From the NCBI GenBank assembly GCA_030142905.1, contig JASJOG010000076.1, positions 1,299,501-1,363,500 of the forward strand: a DNA stretch of 64,000 bases, written 5' to 3'. The position numbers and the translations under genes are program-made. The stretch's first letter is position 1; each line of letters opens with the position of its first letter. Shown in pieces: positions 20,730-34,400 of this stretch. A model generated the notes under the pieces. That model made no database searches. It was not told where the DNA came from and saw only the letters and a program-made list of their open reading frames with translations. Origin of the DNA: Heliopora coerulea. Taxonomy: Eukaryota > Cnidaria > Anthozoa > Scleralcyonacea > Helioporidae.

Positions 20730-23700
20730 ATGTCTTTGCTGGAAAATAATTCGACATTTACCAAGGTGAGTTGAATCTAACGTACTAGTTTAATGTACTG
20801 TACATGTTTTGTCATAATTCTAATTGACTCCATTGTCAGATAATTAAATTATTTTGCAAATTGCATCCGGTTATTAATCCCTTTACAAATCAACATTGAT
20901 TGCAATTCAAACTGTTTCATTTAAAATCCAGTATGAGTTTTAAAAACTTGTGTCTGTGCAAAACTCCTGCTGTCTCTTGATGAAAATGGGTGAAAAAAGA
21001 ACTGTCCGTGACTGTTGATTGGCTAAGGACGTGGGTACATACATGTTAGACCTTACTTTTGATTATTTTGGTTCATTTCATTGATCTATACTAACTGAAA
21101 ACCTGAAAAAACTGAAAAATGTTGATGATTCTAGATGGAGTTTGCTGTCCAGATGACTTGCCAAAAATGTGTGACATCTATTGAAAATACATTGAAATTT
21201 ACAGAAGGTAAACAATATGTACAGGGATAATAGATTTCTTGCAATTTTGTTCCAACTGATCCTACACTGAACAATGCTGTAGCATATACTGTACATCTGT
21301 ACAGTTAGGTTGTTTAGTCTAGTCCAGCAGTTTTGAAAGACTAGAAGTCCTGATGCATTATCTTTGCATACCATGTAGTGTGGGCTGATGTGACAATCTT
21401 GCTTTTTTTAAAGAGAATATACTGCCAGAATGGACCTGCCTGGGACCAAATTTTCTGAATAGAGTAGTCCCAGTCCCCAAAATTATTACTGAAAATTTGT
21501 TACTAAAACTTACCAAAATGACCAGTCTTTTTTTTTGATGAGCACTGTGAATTTTTTTTTAATCTTTGAGCTTTGAACTAGATTCCACTGACTTTACCTT
21601 TATATAACTTCTTTACTTACAGGGTAAAATATTCAGAAATTAAAAAATTCACTTGATAGCCCAAAGGGAAACCTTTCATGATAATCTATAGATTATCTTG
21701 AAAAGTTTCTCTTTTTGTATATCTCTGAGGATGATTCTGAAATAAAATCACTTGATAGCATCTCCACTTATTTAAAAATTTGATTATTGTAATACTTATA
21801 TCATTGTTTATTTCAGGAGTTCTGTCCTATTCCATCAACCTACAAAATGAGCAGGTTATAGTAGAATCAAATCTTCCTTCTGGAAAAATTCATCAGCTAT
21901 TAGAAGACACAGGAAGAAAGGTCATTTTAAGAGGTCATGGAATTGTGCCAGGTTGTTGTTTCTCTCAAACAAAATTACAAAAATCCATCTTTATGATTCA
22001 TGTGTAGAATGTAAAAGTGTTTTGTATTAATTTCATCTAAACAGCAGGTGACCAATGCTTTTAAAGAAATACAAAACAGTTAACTTTTGGCAACATGGAA
22101 ATAATTATATTCATTGTATACTTTATCAGTGAATAACTGCTTGAAAGCTATTCAGGACTGGCAACAAAACAGCTAAATGGCAACAATTTATCTTTAGACT
22201 AAGAAATTTTTAATAACTTGAAAGAAATGTCATTAACCTCCAACATAAGTATCTAGAATATACTGCCCCATGACACCATAAAGATTTAACCATCATTAAA
22301 AAAAGTATACTACAGCTGAAAAACCCACTGAATAGTTTACAAAATTTCTATTTCAATGGTCTAGTTTTACCCATTACTCAGACATCCTGTGCAATTTAAC
22401 TGTGCTCTTAGACCAATAAAAATTGTCTACTAAATTGTTATAGCTGGAAACCCACATCACTTAGGAGCTGGAGTTTCTATTATGTCTGGAGAAAGGAATC
22501 TTCAAGGTGTTATTCGATTTGTACAGGCAAGTCTGCAGACATTTGTTTTACTTTGTGGTCTGAACTAGCAGATTTTGCTATAGCTTGACTTCATTTCTAG
22601 GTATCTGAAGGTAAATGTGTAATTGATGGAACACTGGATGGTTTGCAGCCAGGCTTGCATGGCCTTCACATACATGAACTTGGAGACATTTCTAGTGGCT
22701 GTGAAAGGTATTTCAATTACTGGTATTAATCTAATCCATAAATTGTGCCTCATTTAGTACTTTTTTATGATTATATCAGTTGGCCCCACCAGCCTCACTG
22801 TTATGCAAGAAATACTGAGGAATCTTCCCTCCCAAATGAGGTTGGGAAGCCTGAAATAATCTGCATGTGAAAGGATATCAAATAAGGTGCCATTTCTGAA
22901 TGAGATCTGTTTAAGGAGAAGTGTGAACTATTAGGGTTTACAATTAGTTTATCTTTCAGTTTAGGCAACCATTACAATCCCAACAACTGTAAGCATGGAG
23001 GACCAGGTGATAAAGAAAAGGTATAGAGAGAACAACAAAGATTGATATGCATTATCAATACCTAATCATCAAACAGTTGTGCATTTATTGGTCTGTGTAC
23101 CAAACACAAATTTAAAACTTTCTCGACATCCTACACTACAGTAGGCACTTCATAAGTGTTAAAAAAGGAATTACAGACAATGGCTCCATCAAATCACCCT
23201 CTTCATTTTAGTAAATCAGTTGGTAATAACAGAGGGTTTGCCGAGAAAACTTCAACCTTTTAGTGAAGTATGATGGAAAAATGCTTCTTTTGGTCAGTAT
23301 AAGACACCAGGTTGACTGCCAAGAGTTTACAGTGACAAAGGCCAAGGTACACCATTGTTTATGGTTATCCCATCAGGACCCACATAGCAAGTGGTAATCA
23401 TGAAGTTTGCTCTTTATATTTTCCTGTATTATGATTATGGGAAAAACTGTACTGTAGATATTTTAGGGAGATTTCAAGCAATAAAACATATTGCAACATC
23501 AGTATTTATGTTCTCCAAAATATGCTTTTAATTAATAAAAAAACTGATATACATTAATGGCAGATTAATGAATTAGTAAACATGACAAACTGATAAATTA
23601 CAAGTTAACAGTATATAAACATTAACTGTAAGTGCATGAAACACAAGAAGAAAGGAGTCAAGGAAAATTAATATTCCAGCTTTTATAAGCATTAAAGAAA

Positions 23701-24903
23701 ATCCAGATAGTGAACCAAAAATCATAAAATCTTATTCACCAAGTTTGAGTGGTCTTCATTTGTTCAAACATTCCTCTTGATGCAGGCCAATCACCATGAA
23801 GAAATCTGCAAAATTTTACTCTGAACACCTCACTTATGCATTTAATAAGATTTGAATGTACTGTATTCATATAAGTGTCATTAAAATTTTGGTTTTTCAT
23901 GGACAATAGCATGCTGGTGACCTTGGAAATATTGAAGCAAATAGTCAATATTGTGCCCAATTTCGTCTGGAAAATGATCAAGTTAAGGTAAGCATACTTT
24001 TTTATTTGATGTTATTCTGTAGTCTTTCAATATTTCTGGTTTTCAAAGGGCTGTGTGTGAATATCCAGTAAAATACTAGAACAAACTAATCATTAATTAT
24101 TTAAAAAGTTGTGTAGTTATTACAGCATTTGGAATTGTAAAGTGGTGCTCATTTCAAAGATTCCTTCCCATGGAATCATTGCTAATAGTCATCTAGGACA
24201 GTGATCTGTAGTTAACAAAACTTAAATCTTCTCTAAAGGTAGAACTTGGTTTTTAATTAACACTTTGTGAACCAATTTAACAGTTTAAGAACTGAATTAC
24301 AAGGATGTTTAAATTATTTCCAAATTAAAACTTAAAGATCTTACCAATGTTTAAAGACCAACATATGATAAGTAAACATTTCAAATGACAATAATTAACA
24401 TTTTCTTCCCTTGAAACAGTCGTTTGTTTGAAGCTGTTAGTGAAAAAACCACAACTAATTATGGGATTAGAACCTTTCTAATAATTCTTGTCAATTAATA
24501 AAGCATAATCTCATGAACTCAAAGGCTTCTAAACTGTCTTTGTTAACAGATATCTTGAGTTCATGTTTAAAGTGTTGAATTTTTAATGATTTCAGGTTTG
24601 GGATATAATTGGTCGTTCAATTGTTGTGACCGAAGGTGAGGATGATCTGGGCCAAGGGACCACTCCTCTTTCACAACTTGATGGTAACTCTGGGCGAAGG
24701 TAGAGGTGCTGTCCAAAAAAGTTTGAAGATTTAAACAAGAAAAGATTTTTATTCACATTGATATTAACTGAATTTCTAGAATTGGGTGTGGAATTATTGC
24801 TCGATCTGCTGGTCTCTTTCAAAACACAAAGAAGATATGCTCTTGTTCTGGAAAGACACTGTGGGAAGAACGAGAATTACAGACACCATCATCCCAGCTT
24901 TGA
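20730..24903 (+). CDS. CCS: Copper chaperone for superoxide dismutase
   Basis: CCS delivers Cu(I) to Cu/Zn superoxide dismutase and forms its disulfide, in cytosol and mitochondrial intermembrane space. Exons: 20730-20765, 21135-21207, 21817-21951, 22444-22526, 22601-22707, 22960-23020, 23910-23987, 24596-24699 and 24780-24903; phases join to 266 aa (human 274). Domain I has the Cu-binding MTCQKC motif (C21, C24). Domain II is SOD-like, with [12 protein letters not shown] and [17 protein letters not shown]. Domain III ends with the CxC motif KKICSCSG (C246, C248), required for transfer. All three metal-handling sites are intact. Intron 4 uses a GC donor (CAG/GCAAGT). An upstream ATG at 20723 opens a short frame that overlaps the start codon. 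It is divergent with the exonuclease gene. Confidence 0.96.
22527..22600 (+). other. GC-AG intron in CCS
   Basis: The donor reads CAG/GCAAGT and the acceptor TTTCTAG. Both flanking exons are unambiguous CCS coding sequence in phase 0, so the non-canonical GC donor is required. Its other positions match the donor consensus perfectly, as is typical of GC-AG introns. Confidence 0.9.
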
Positions 24904-25043
24904 TTTGATGGAGAATGCCGCTAAAATTCGTAGAAAGATTGGAAAAATGGCATGTGAACAACTAATTGAAGGATTTGCTTGTGAGGGAACTTTATGTTGT
25001 TCAGCTGTGTATGAGCCTTACGGTGTAGAACACAATTATGGAA

Positions 25044-25049
25044 AATAAA
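25044..25049 (+). terminator. Poly(A) signal, CCS
   Basis: AATAAA about 140 nt after the CCS stop codon. Confidence 0.65.
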
Positions 25050-25448
25050 AGAAAAACGTTATTAAATAACTTTAAATTACGCTTAAGTCTGCCATTCCGC
25101 ATCAGCGTTTTCATTCAGGATTCTTTGACAACATACTTCCTATTACATTGTTCGCCATTCAGTACATTCACAATGTAGCCTATGTAAAATTTAAAAACCG
25201 AAATAAAATTTACAAATGATTCCTAGAATTTAGAAAATAGAGCGACTGAAACGTAATCTTCCAAGCGAGAAATAATCGGATGGTATCCAACAGTTACAGT
25301 TGCACGTGCTTATGGATACCATTTCTCATCTGATTTGACCAATCACTTTCGGCACCCTTGTGGCTTTGCAGGACGATATGCAAATCACTTTCGACAGTTG
25401 GCACAAATCTGGGATGCACATCAGGAAGATTTTTGTCTCCTAGTTAAA

Positions 25449-28400
25449 ATGTCGCGTTCACCACGGAATGAAGAAATGACTCAAGGACCATTTCGTTGGT
25501 GTTTCTTCTATCAAGTTTACGTAAGTTAATTGCTACATAAAAGCAAAGAGGTGGGGGAAAAAGTGGAAAAGCGAAACATCCAAGTTAATAATACTTGGGT
25601 GTTTTCAATGTTTTCTTTCTTTCGCCAAGGATAGCATTCGTTTATTTTCCTTTTCACCAACCTAAACCCTGAAAAAGGGTTTCTTTTTTCGACAGGATAT
25701 GGTATTGAACTCACTCGAAATATAGTAACGACACTGGTGTCTGTGTCACAGCCATTTGGTTTCACAAGCACTATGATAGAGTAGGGTTCTTCTACTTTGT
25801 AGTAAACGTCACACCTATTAACCAAGTCAAGGTTTTTTTGTTGGTTTTTTTTTTTGTTTGTTTTTTTATGGAATTAGTTTAAAGCTTTCGGGATCTCGAT
25901 TTAGAGTGATGCCCTCAAGCTAAAGAGAATTTTCAGGGCTATACAATAATTTGATGTTCTATGTGGATTAAAACAGAATCATCACCAAGAGTAAACCAGA
26001 CCAACAAACGCAGCATCTGGCGAGTTTTCTATATAACTGGCCAGTTAATTGAGGAATGTTTTGAATCAAACGTTTTAACGTATCAGTTTCTCTAGGGCGT
26101 ACACTCAAGATCAATTACTGTATTAAATTAGTGTCGTGTTTTTCTATCTATTTTTTGTTTGCTACGCTTCCGTCAACCTGTTTTGAGTCATACCTGCAAA
26201 TGTTTTCCTGTCTCTTGTGTGCGCACCCGTTGCGTAGCCAGCTGTCACAATCCGTAGCTACTTTTAATAACTTAGCATACCTAGAGGAAACATTAAATTA
26301 CTATAAAGATTCTGAGCCCTTTTCAGCTCGTTGAACATTAGCTAAATACTCTGCTAGTGACCATAGGTGTTTTGAATTAAACCTTTCTTTCCTCACTCAA
26401 ATATATCCTTAATCTACTTCCTCATTGGTAAGAACTGAAGAGATCAGTAATTTCCTCATTTTCCCCAATACTATCATTTAAAATCAAGTTTAAATAATGA
26501 CGTTAATTGAAATCAAAGCATGGTAGAGCCCAGAAGTCGGAAAGTACCAGGAACTTCACAAAAACTTCAAGCAGCACTCCTTCTTGAATTATTTTAGACA
26601 AACTATCAAACGGCAAATTTAAAAAAAAAACAAACAAAAAAAGACTCGCAAAAAGCTTAGAACACACAAAAACATGGCGTAACCAATAAATTTGAAATAT
26701 GTAACCGCGTCCATTTATTTATTTATAATTTATTTAAACATCTTTAAATACGGTAACCTCGTCAAGCCATCTGAGGGTTGTTTTTCATAAGACCTTATGC
26801 TAAACGTAGAACTCTGAGTAGTGACTGAGTGTTTACTGAACGGTAAAGTTAGTAACTTGATGAGAATGTGTGAATCTCAATATTTTAAGACTAATTCCAC
26901 ACACTCTAAAAAGCGTTGTCTTCGATTTCTTTTCTTTACTTTCCTTTTCCTTTACAGGGAAAAGATGATTTTTAATTAAGCATTTCGGCTATGATATTCG
27001 ATTTTAAAGTTCAGTTCCAAAATCCTTTTATTATTCTCTCTATTTCTTTAGATCTCGTTTTTACTCTTCTGCTGTTCTTGTTTGGTTCTTGAAGTTGGCG
27101 GTGAAATAAAATCATTTCGTACAATCGAGCATAAAACCATAAGGGGAAAGATTCTCAAAGACCATGTATTTTACAGCACCTACGCAGCTCATCCACAGCA
27201 CTGCCTCGTGGAGTGCTGGGGCAAGAACATGCAATGCCGAAGTTTCAATTTTCATGTCCATGAGAAACGATGTGAGCTAAACAACGCACACGACCAGGAC
27301 TCTCTCAGCAAATATACCTCGCAAGATGGAGTTGTTTATTATAAAAACATCATTGAAGCTGGAATGACGGTAAGAAGGTATTTTGATAAATAATGATGAT
27401 CATAATTATCGTTACTGATATTGCTTGGATGGTGTAGCAATCATGGCTGCATAAACATCTGATTGAGTCACATTGTTAACGTGCTAATGATTACACGACA
27501 TACGTACGCGCCATTCTTAAAATAAATAAATGAACAAACAAGCAAATGAAAAACCATTGACTGGTAACGTTTTTCTACGAATGTTTTCACCCAGTCACGG
27601 TACCAAATAAATATTTCTAATAATGAACAAAATCTCACCAAGCGTCCAAGGCATCATCGGTGGTGTTATGGTACTGACGAGACATTTGTGAATTACTGAT
27701 ATTGATTTGATATTATTCTGACTTAAACTTATGACTAGTTGACTTGGGTATAGTTATCATTGAATTCAACGTTTAAAAGTACCTCATAAGATTATGAACA
27801 AGAACTCGGCAAATAGCCAAACATTTGACCAATCAACCATCTTACTATCTAGTCAATCCATGATCCATGCAACCAACCGAGGGGCAACTGTCTGGTTGAC
27901 TGACTAAATCACTCATGTGCTCACTGGATGCTGATGTAAATCACACTTTTAAAGAAATATTAAAAGAAAATAACGTCTCACGAGTACGACCTTTACGTAG
28001 CTTGTTTCTGCCATGTTATGTCTATTTTATGATTTATGCTCACTACATTTTTTCACTTTTTTTCACTGTTTCCCAGCCTCCGTCGATGCCCAAATATCTT
28101 TTGCCGCCTTCTGCTCCACCAGGTAATGTCACTTTGTCAATGGACGTTTGGGTTGTGGGCAGAATGAATATACAACAGACAGAGACCAGAACAGAATTGA
28201 ACAGAACACAACTCACCAAAGTACAGTATGTGTTTTGCAATGTTGCACAGCACAATATAACAAAAAGGGAGACAAAGGAAGACAAAACGAGACGAAACCA
28301 ATAAAAAAAGAGAACGATATAGACAACTGAAGGAGACAAGTAAGAATGAGATAAAACACGAAACTGTTGCTCTGTCCTCAAGAGTCAAGTTATAATTATT

Positions 28401-31400
28401 TTTAATGTGTCAAGAATTCTGTAAAATCACGACGCAAATTAATCTGCAGTCAATATATCAACTTTAACACGAGGCGTTTCCTCAAAACTAATAAATTAGT
28501 CACCAGAAAAAGTGTTAAAAACGTTATTGCTTTTTAGTTTGTTCAAGCAATCCATGCCGCAATGGTGGAAAGTGTGTGGTAGATGAAAAGACAGGATTCC
28601 GATGTCATAACTGTTCTGAAGGATACACAGGACTCCATTGTGAACTTGGTAAGTGAAAGTCATGAGAATAATCCCAACACGTGCGATAAAAGAGACAATT
28701 AAATTTAAAATATGGCTCAAAATTTCCTTTGCATGTCCGCAAGGTTCGCATGAAAGCCAACAAGATGCTGGGTTTGGTCAGGCGCACGACTTTGAAGATC
28801 AATGACACGTCGACCAGGAGGTCTTTACATCTTCAATTCGTGTGCAGTCGTCTTGTTTATGCGTCGCAAGTCTGGTGCCCGCAATCAGTTGAATTGATAA
28901 GCGATCTCGAAAAGATACAGAGAAGAGCTATCAAGTATATTCTTGGCTTACTATTTACCACGGAAGCTATGTGTGTTACAAGACTCGAGAAGTTAGATCT
29001 GTTGCCGATATCTTATTGGCATGAGTATTTAGAAGTGATTAATGGTTTTGTGCATGTGAGCAAAGATGCGAATCCAGTTCGTGAAATTTGTGGTAGGACA
29101 AGAAGTTCCAACAATCCCAGTTTAATTAATCGTATCTTCAATTACAGTACAATCCCGATAATTCGAACTCGGATAATTCGAAGTCCCCGCTAAATCGAAG
29201 TAAAACTCATTCCCCATGGTTTTGCCCCACATTTTTGAGTCATTTTACCTCGGATAATTCGAACTCGGATAATTCGAAGTCCTCGCTTATTCAAAGTAAT
29301 TTCTGTCCCCTTGGACTTGATTTTACCCCGATAATTTGAAGTTTAATTGCCAAGCTGAATCCGGGAAGTCGGACCACAGAAGCCAACAGCTGTTGCGATG
29401 AGTGAGGCCATCGACACACTATCATCATACAGTCTCTTCGCTGCCAAGATTCGTCGTCACTTGAACCAACTCGCGCACATTATAGAGAGAAACACTCGTA
29501 GATCTCAGAGGCAGCTCACAATTGATAGCTTTTTTTCCTAAGCATTTTTATAGCTCTTTGTTTGTTTTAGTTTGAGTAATTCTTAAAAACTGTTTTGTTC
29601 AAGAAAGCGACTGACAACGTTTGAAGAACGTTTAGCGACAACAAATGGTTGAACAATGTTTGACTTTCACTGAGAAATTTCTGAAAAACTGTTTCAATTA
29701 TTGATGAAAACGAAAAAACGTGTTAAAAACAATCAGAGACAACAAATTGTTCATCAATATTGTGATAATAATGTAAATAGAGGTATACAAGGGTGAAACT
29801 GGTGTATTTATACTTGACCCCGAAAATTCGAAACCCCGCTAATTCGAAGTATTTTTAGTTTCCCTTGAGACTTCGAATTATCGGGGTTCAACCTTGACCC
29901 CGAAAATTCGAAGCCCCGCTAATTCGAAGTATTTTTAGTTTCCCTTGAGACTTCGAATTATCGGGGTTCAACTGTACATTGAAGATACCATTTGTGTTAT
30001 CAATCAAGTTACTGTATAAGGGCAAGTAGAGTATGGAATTGTTTGAGTGACAATTTAAGATCGAACTGTATCAGCTTAGCTAAGTTTAAAAGTGGCTTGC
30101 TCGTTTACTACAAAAATGCATTAACTAATGTTTATGATCCTGAGAGTCCTCGGACAAGGAAAACTGTTTGTACTAAATGCCATTCAGCTCGGTTGCTATG
30201 TTGCGGTGTAAGTTGCTCTTGTTGATTTTATTTTAATATGTATGTATATATGCATATATTTATTACTTTTGTCACTTGCTTATTTTAATAAGGGGCCACC
30301 GAAATTACGGTGAAACCTGTGGTGGATTCCCGAGTCTGTAATCACTGAAGCTTAATAATCAAAAAATAAACAATAAACAAAATCACCAGAGTGAGTACAG
30401 TAACAATCTACAGAGAATTTAAAGGTTGCTGGATCAGAACGTGTTACGACCTGGGAATATTGTAGCAAGAAAATAAGAATAGGTTCGCAAAAAAATAATC
30501 GTTATCTCATATACTAAATCCTCTTATCCTTCACTTCCCTTAATAAGTCGCGTTTATCGATGTTCACTTGTTTAACTTGGGCACCATTTCTGCGTTTCTT
30601 CCGTTTCTGCAGCTATCGACAAATGTAAAAGCAACCCTTGCCAGAATGGTGGCACATGTACAAACACACCGGGCTCATTTACTTGCGAATGCAGTTCGAT
30701 ATACCACGGAGGAACAACATGTTCGCAGCGTGAGTAGTACATGACGTCTAAGTGGGACAGTATCATCATTATCTGTTCCGAGTAAGAACTATGGAATAAC
30801 GTTACGCAAATCTTCTAACTCAAAGAGCTTGTGGTTAAGTGTGCTAACTTTTTAATCACTCACTGAAAGCGCAAACCCTACCTCTTTCTTTTCTCAGTAG
30901 GCACATGCATGCACTAGATTCGCAGGATCACAGTTCGGATTCCCGGCTGAAGGGCCAGGATTTGCATTTTTCGGATCTGGTCCCGGCTGGGTCTCAACGT
31001 ATGAATCCAACATGTCAAAAATTTGCTTTCACTCAATATAGACTCTGCATGCCACAGAGTAGAACTGGGACATAAATCAGCACAGTTATTCGAATGCTTT
31101 TTAAATTTTAGCATGACCACCTTTCAAAAGAAAACTAATGAAAAAAAAAACATTTGTACGGTTTTTAGCGTCGGAGTATTTCGACTTAAGACTCAACGGA
31201 TCAGAGAGAGTTGAGTTTTTTATGAATTCTAACGAAACGGTGTCAAACATGACTATGTGTGTCTGGCTGAAGACGAATCAGAAAAACTTTCACCTGTTCT
31301 CTTACACCCCATTGGATGATCAGAACGACAACGTCATTGCTCTGTGGAAGAATGGATCGAGTATATACGTGAAGCTGTGGAGAAATGATAGGTGAGAAAA

Positions 31401-34400
31401 TCTGCATGAAATAACAGAAATTGTGCAGTAATTTGAATGGCTGAGGTACGACGAAAAAGCAGATTGTTCAAAACACAACTAAATAGCCTAACCTTGAATT
31501 AGTGCAAAAATCGGTAGCAAAATTTTTGGCATTGTGCTGATGAATGTTGCCACACTTATACAAATATGTATAAAATGTGAATTTACACGTACACGTTCGT
31601 ATGATAAAATATTTTCTGTTTACATATATACTTGGTTATAAAAGTGTGCGGAATAAGTAGGCAAACTTTTAAAGCTCTGAAAAGAACTGCAACTGACGAG
31701 CAGCATCACAAATCGAAGTAAACACACGGACAAAATTGAAGAGAGGAAATCCTCCACTTAATATAAAGACATAACGCAGACTTAGGGATCTTTAGCTTTG
31801 CTTCCATGAAACCTTAAATTGCAGAATGTTTCGCGTCAGAAACCTAGGAAGAACATTTCTCAATGGCACGTCTCAACGATTGTCCTTGAAACAGCTCCAC
31901 CAATATCTCTGGTTTATTTCATTACAAAAATTAAGCTTGTACATTGCCTTATAGCAAAGAACTGTCCATAGTTACTAACCGTGTGGATGATAATAAATGG
32001 CACCATTTATGTGTGTTATGGGAAGGAGGAACTGGAATGCTCAATTTGTACATTGATGGGATCCAACGTAGATCAAAAGTTTTCTACCGAATTGGACAAG
32101 TGTACTTGACTGCTGGTAACATGTCTCTTGGTAGTCACGACAGCGGAGAAAGAATACCGACGTTTCGCGGAGATGTTAGTCAGCTTAATGTATGGCATAG
32201 AACGTTTTCTGTGCACGAAATTAAGAAATTCTCCAAATCTTGCGTGAATCCTTTAGGAAGTCTGGCAACATGGCAAAACTGGGTAGTGTCTGAATTTGAG
32301 ACCGTGACGGCACTGTTCACTGACGACAACTGTAGCAGAATACACAAAGGTACGATTTGATTGCGATAAGAAAAGATGTGGTATAAAGTTATCGAAACAG
32401 AAAAAGTTATCGAAACAGAAAAGGTTACAACGCTTGTGTAAGTTACTCGTACCGTATGTTATACAACTGTAACATAGAATCGCAGGATAAAGTATGACTT
32501 GGTCTGTTGTGTGTTAAGGTGCAGTTTGATTGCGTGTTTAAAGGTGTCTTCACGTTGCGCGACGTAATTGGGTGTGGTTTGGAAGTATAACATCATGACA
32601 TGTGATGTGACGAAACGTGATGTGAAGTTATACGAGACGTAACGCACTTTGTGATGCTACGTGAGGTCAAGTGAAGACGAGAAGTGACCAGGAAAGATGG
32701 CTGTACGTGATGAAGTCGTCCACTATCATGAATCGCGCTAATATTTCTCCACCATTAAGCGATTTAGCTAATTTGTAATTCTTTTGATACAGATCGCTCA
32801 AACACTGATTACTATGTATGGTTTGAATATCGACCTGCAGAATCTAAATACATCTCAACTCGCCTCAATTACGGAACTGATTTGAGGTCATTCACGATAA
32901 GCTTTTGGTTCAAAACACCTTTCCTCGAGAGCCTTTCAGGTGACTATTACGCCTTTAGCTACTGGAAGTTAGGTGGAGATCTCAATTTTCGTTTGTCATC
33001 AAACTGGCAATTCCACTTGGAAATAAACAATGTGTAAGTGAATGCAAATTAACCCTTGTTTACCATGTTAATTTTATCTCAACAGACCTTATTAATAAAT
33101 GTGGTCTTATCTGACATTCTTTCGTATGAATATCAATTAGCCCTTCTAAGCTGGTTTGAGAGCCAAAGTTCCTTTGAAATTCTTACACAATAACGAGCTG
33201 TCTGATATGCACATAAAAGAATATTAAATAAGGCGCCATACATGAATAAGGCCTATCCTCCTCAACCTTTCTCGTGCTACCATTTCTAATGCGTGGGTTC
33301 CCAAAACTTTGTTGTACAACCTGTAGCAGTGGTTATGTAGGTGTCACACCGCAGCAAAATGCAAAAAAATTCAAAAAAAAAAGTCGGCAAGAAAAATAAA
33401 AAAACCCAGGAACTTCGAGGCTAAAGTCGACCATACCGGCATTAAAGCAGTGCAAAGTTTGATATGGTATGAAGCAGAACGAAATTGTAGAACAAGTCGT
33501 TTCAAAACGAATTCATTGTATGACTTCCTATGACGACCATTGATTTGTTCCTTTCTCGTCATATATATGCCATAGAAGTTCGTATGCTTGTCCAACTTAC
33601 TGCAGACGCAAGAAAGTTGCAGTTATTGCCACAGCAATCAAACTGGGGTTAGTTGTTTGATGCCTAAGTAACTTTTCCAGAGGATAAATCCTATCGAGAG
33701 GATAAATCAGATATTTAGTGGAATGTTACCTGACAAACAGAGCGCATGATTAGAGTTAGCCATGTTGTGAGCGAGACGTACTCACTGTGTAAATTTTATC
33801 TTGTGAGAAACGAGTCATCCAGTTAACAATTTGTAAGTGATCTTTGACGAAACGTAAAACGCGGGAAGTCTCTTTTTAATTTAGAACCACCTCCACCTTC
33901 GCAACACCGTTATTTGATAACATGTTCCATCACTTGGCCATCACATGGAATAACGACGGAGGAATTTTAGAGTTTATTGTTGATGGCGTGTTAAGATCCA
34001 GCAGGGAGAATATACAGTCCGATCAAGTGATAGCTGGCAGCGGTACCTTGGTAATTGGTCAATTGCAGAGAGCGGAAGGAGAATTTGAAGCACAGAAAGG
34101 ATTTTATGGACAAATATCACAACTGAATATATGGGACACTGTCTTGTCACCTGAAATGTTGGTTCTCCAGGCAAGGTATCCAGGAACAGACCATGGTAAT
34201 GTAGTTGCTTGGGAAACAATCAAAGATCACGTTTCAAGCTCAGTGGAAGTAATATCTCCAGCGCATATACAGAGCAGTTGTAAGTTTGAGTTCTTAAAAT
34301 TAGAATCATAGTAATCTATGAAATAGTACATTTCTACAATTTATATCTCAAACGTTGCCTGGTTTCACTGATTTCATTTTGATACCGACTAGCTTATTTG

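Larger units (their letters stand above)
28721..30240 (+). mobile_element. LINE (non-LTR retrotransposon) 3' fragment, split by a DNA transposon
   Basis: The segment 28721-29144 encodes the C-terminal part of a Jockey/CR1-type reverse transcriptase, with [23 protein letters not shown] and [12 protein letters not shown]. The reading resumes at about 29990-30225 with [14 protein letters not shown] and ends in a [10 protein letters not shown] motif. The 830-bp piece in between is a separate DNA element. The LINE is strongly 5'-truncated and lies in intron 4 of the PAN-EGF-pentraxin gene, in the same orientation as that gene. Confidence 0.8.

Noticed and set aside
28137..28388. Overlapping minus-strand open frames around PAN-EGF-pentraxin exon 3
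   Set aside because: They are in antisense intron sequence, are hydrophobic by composition and match no family.
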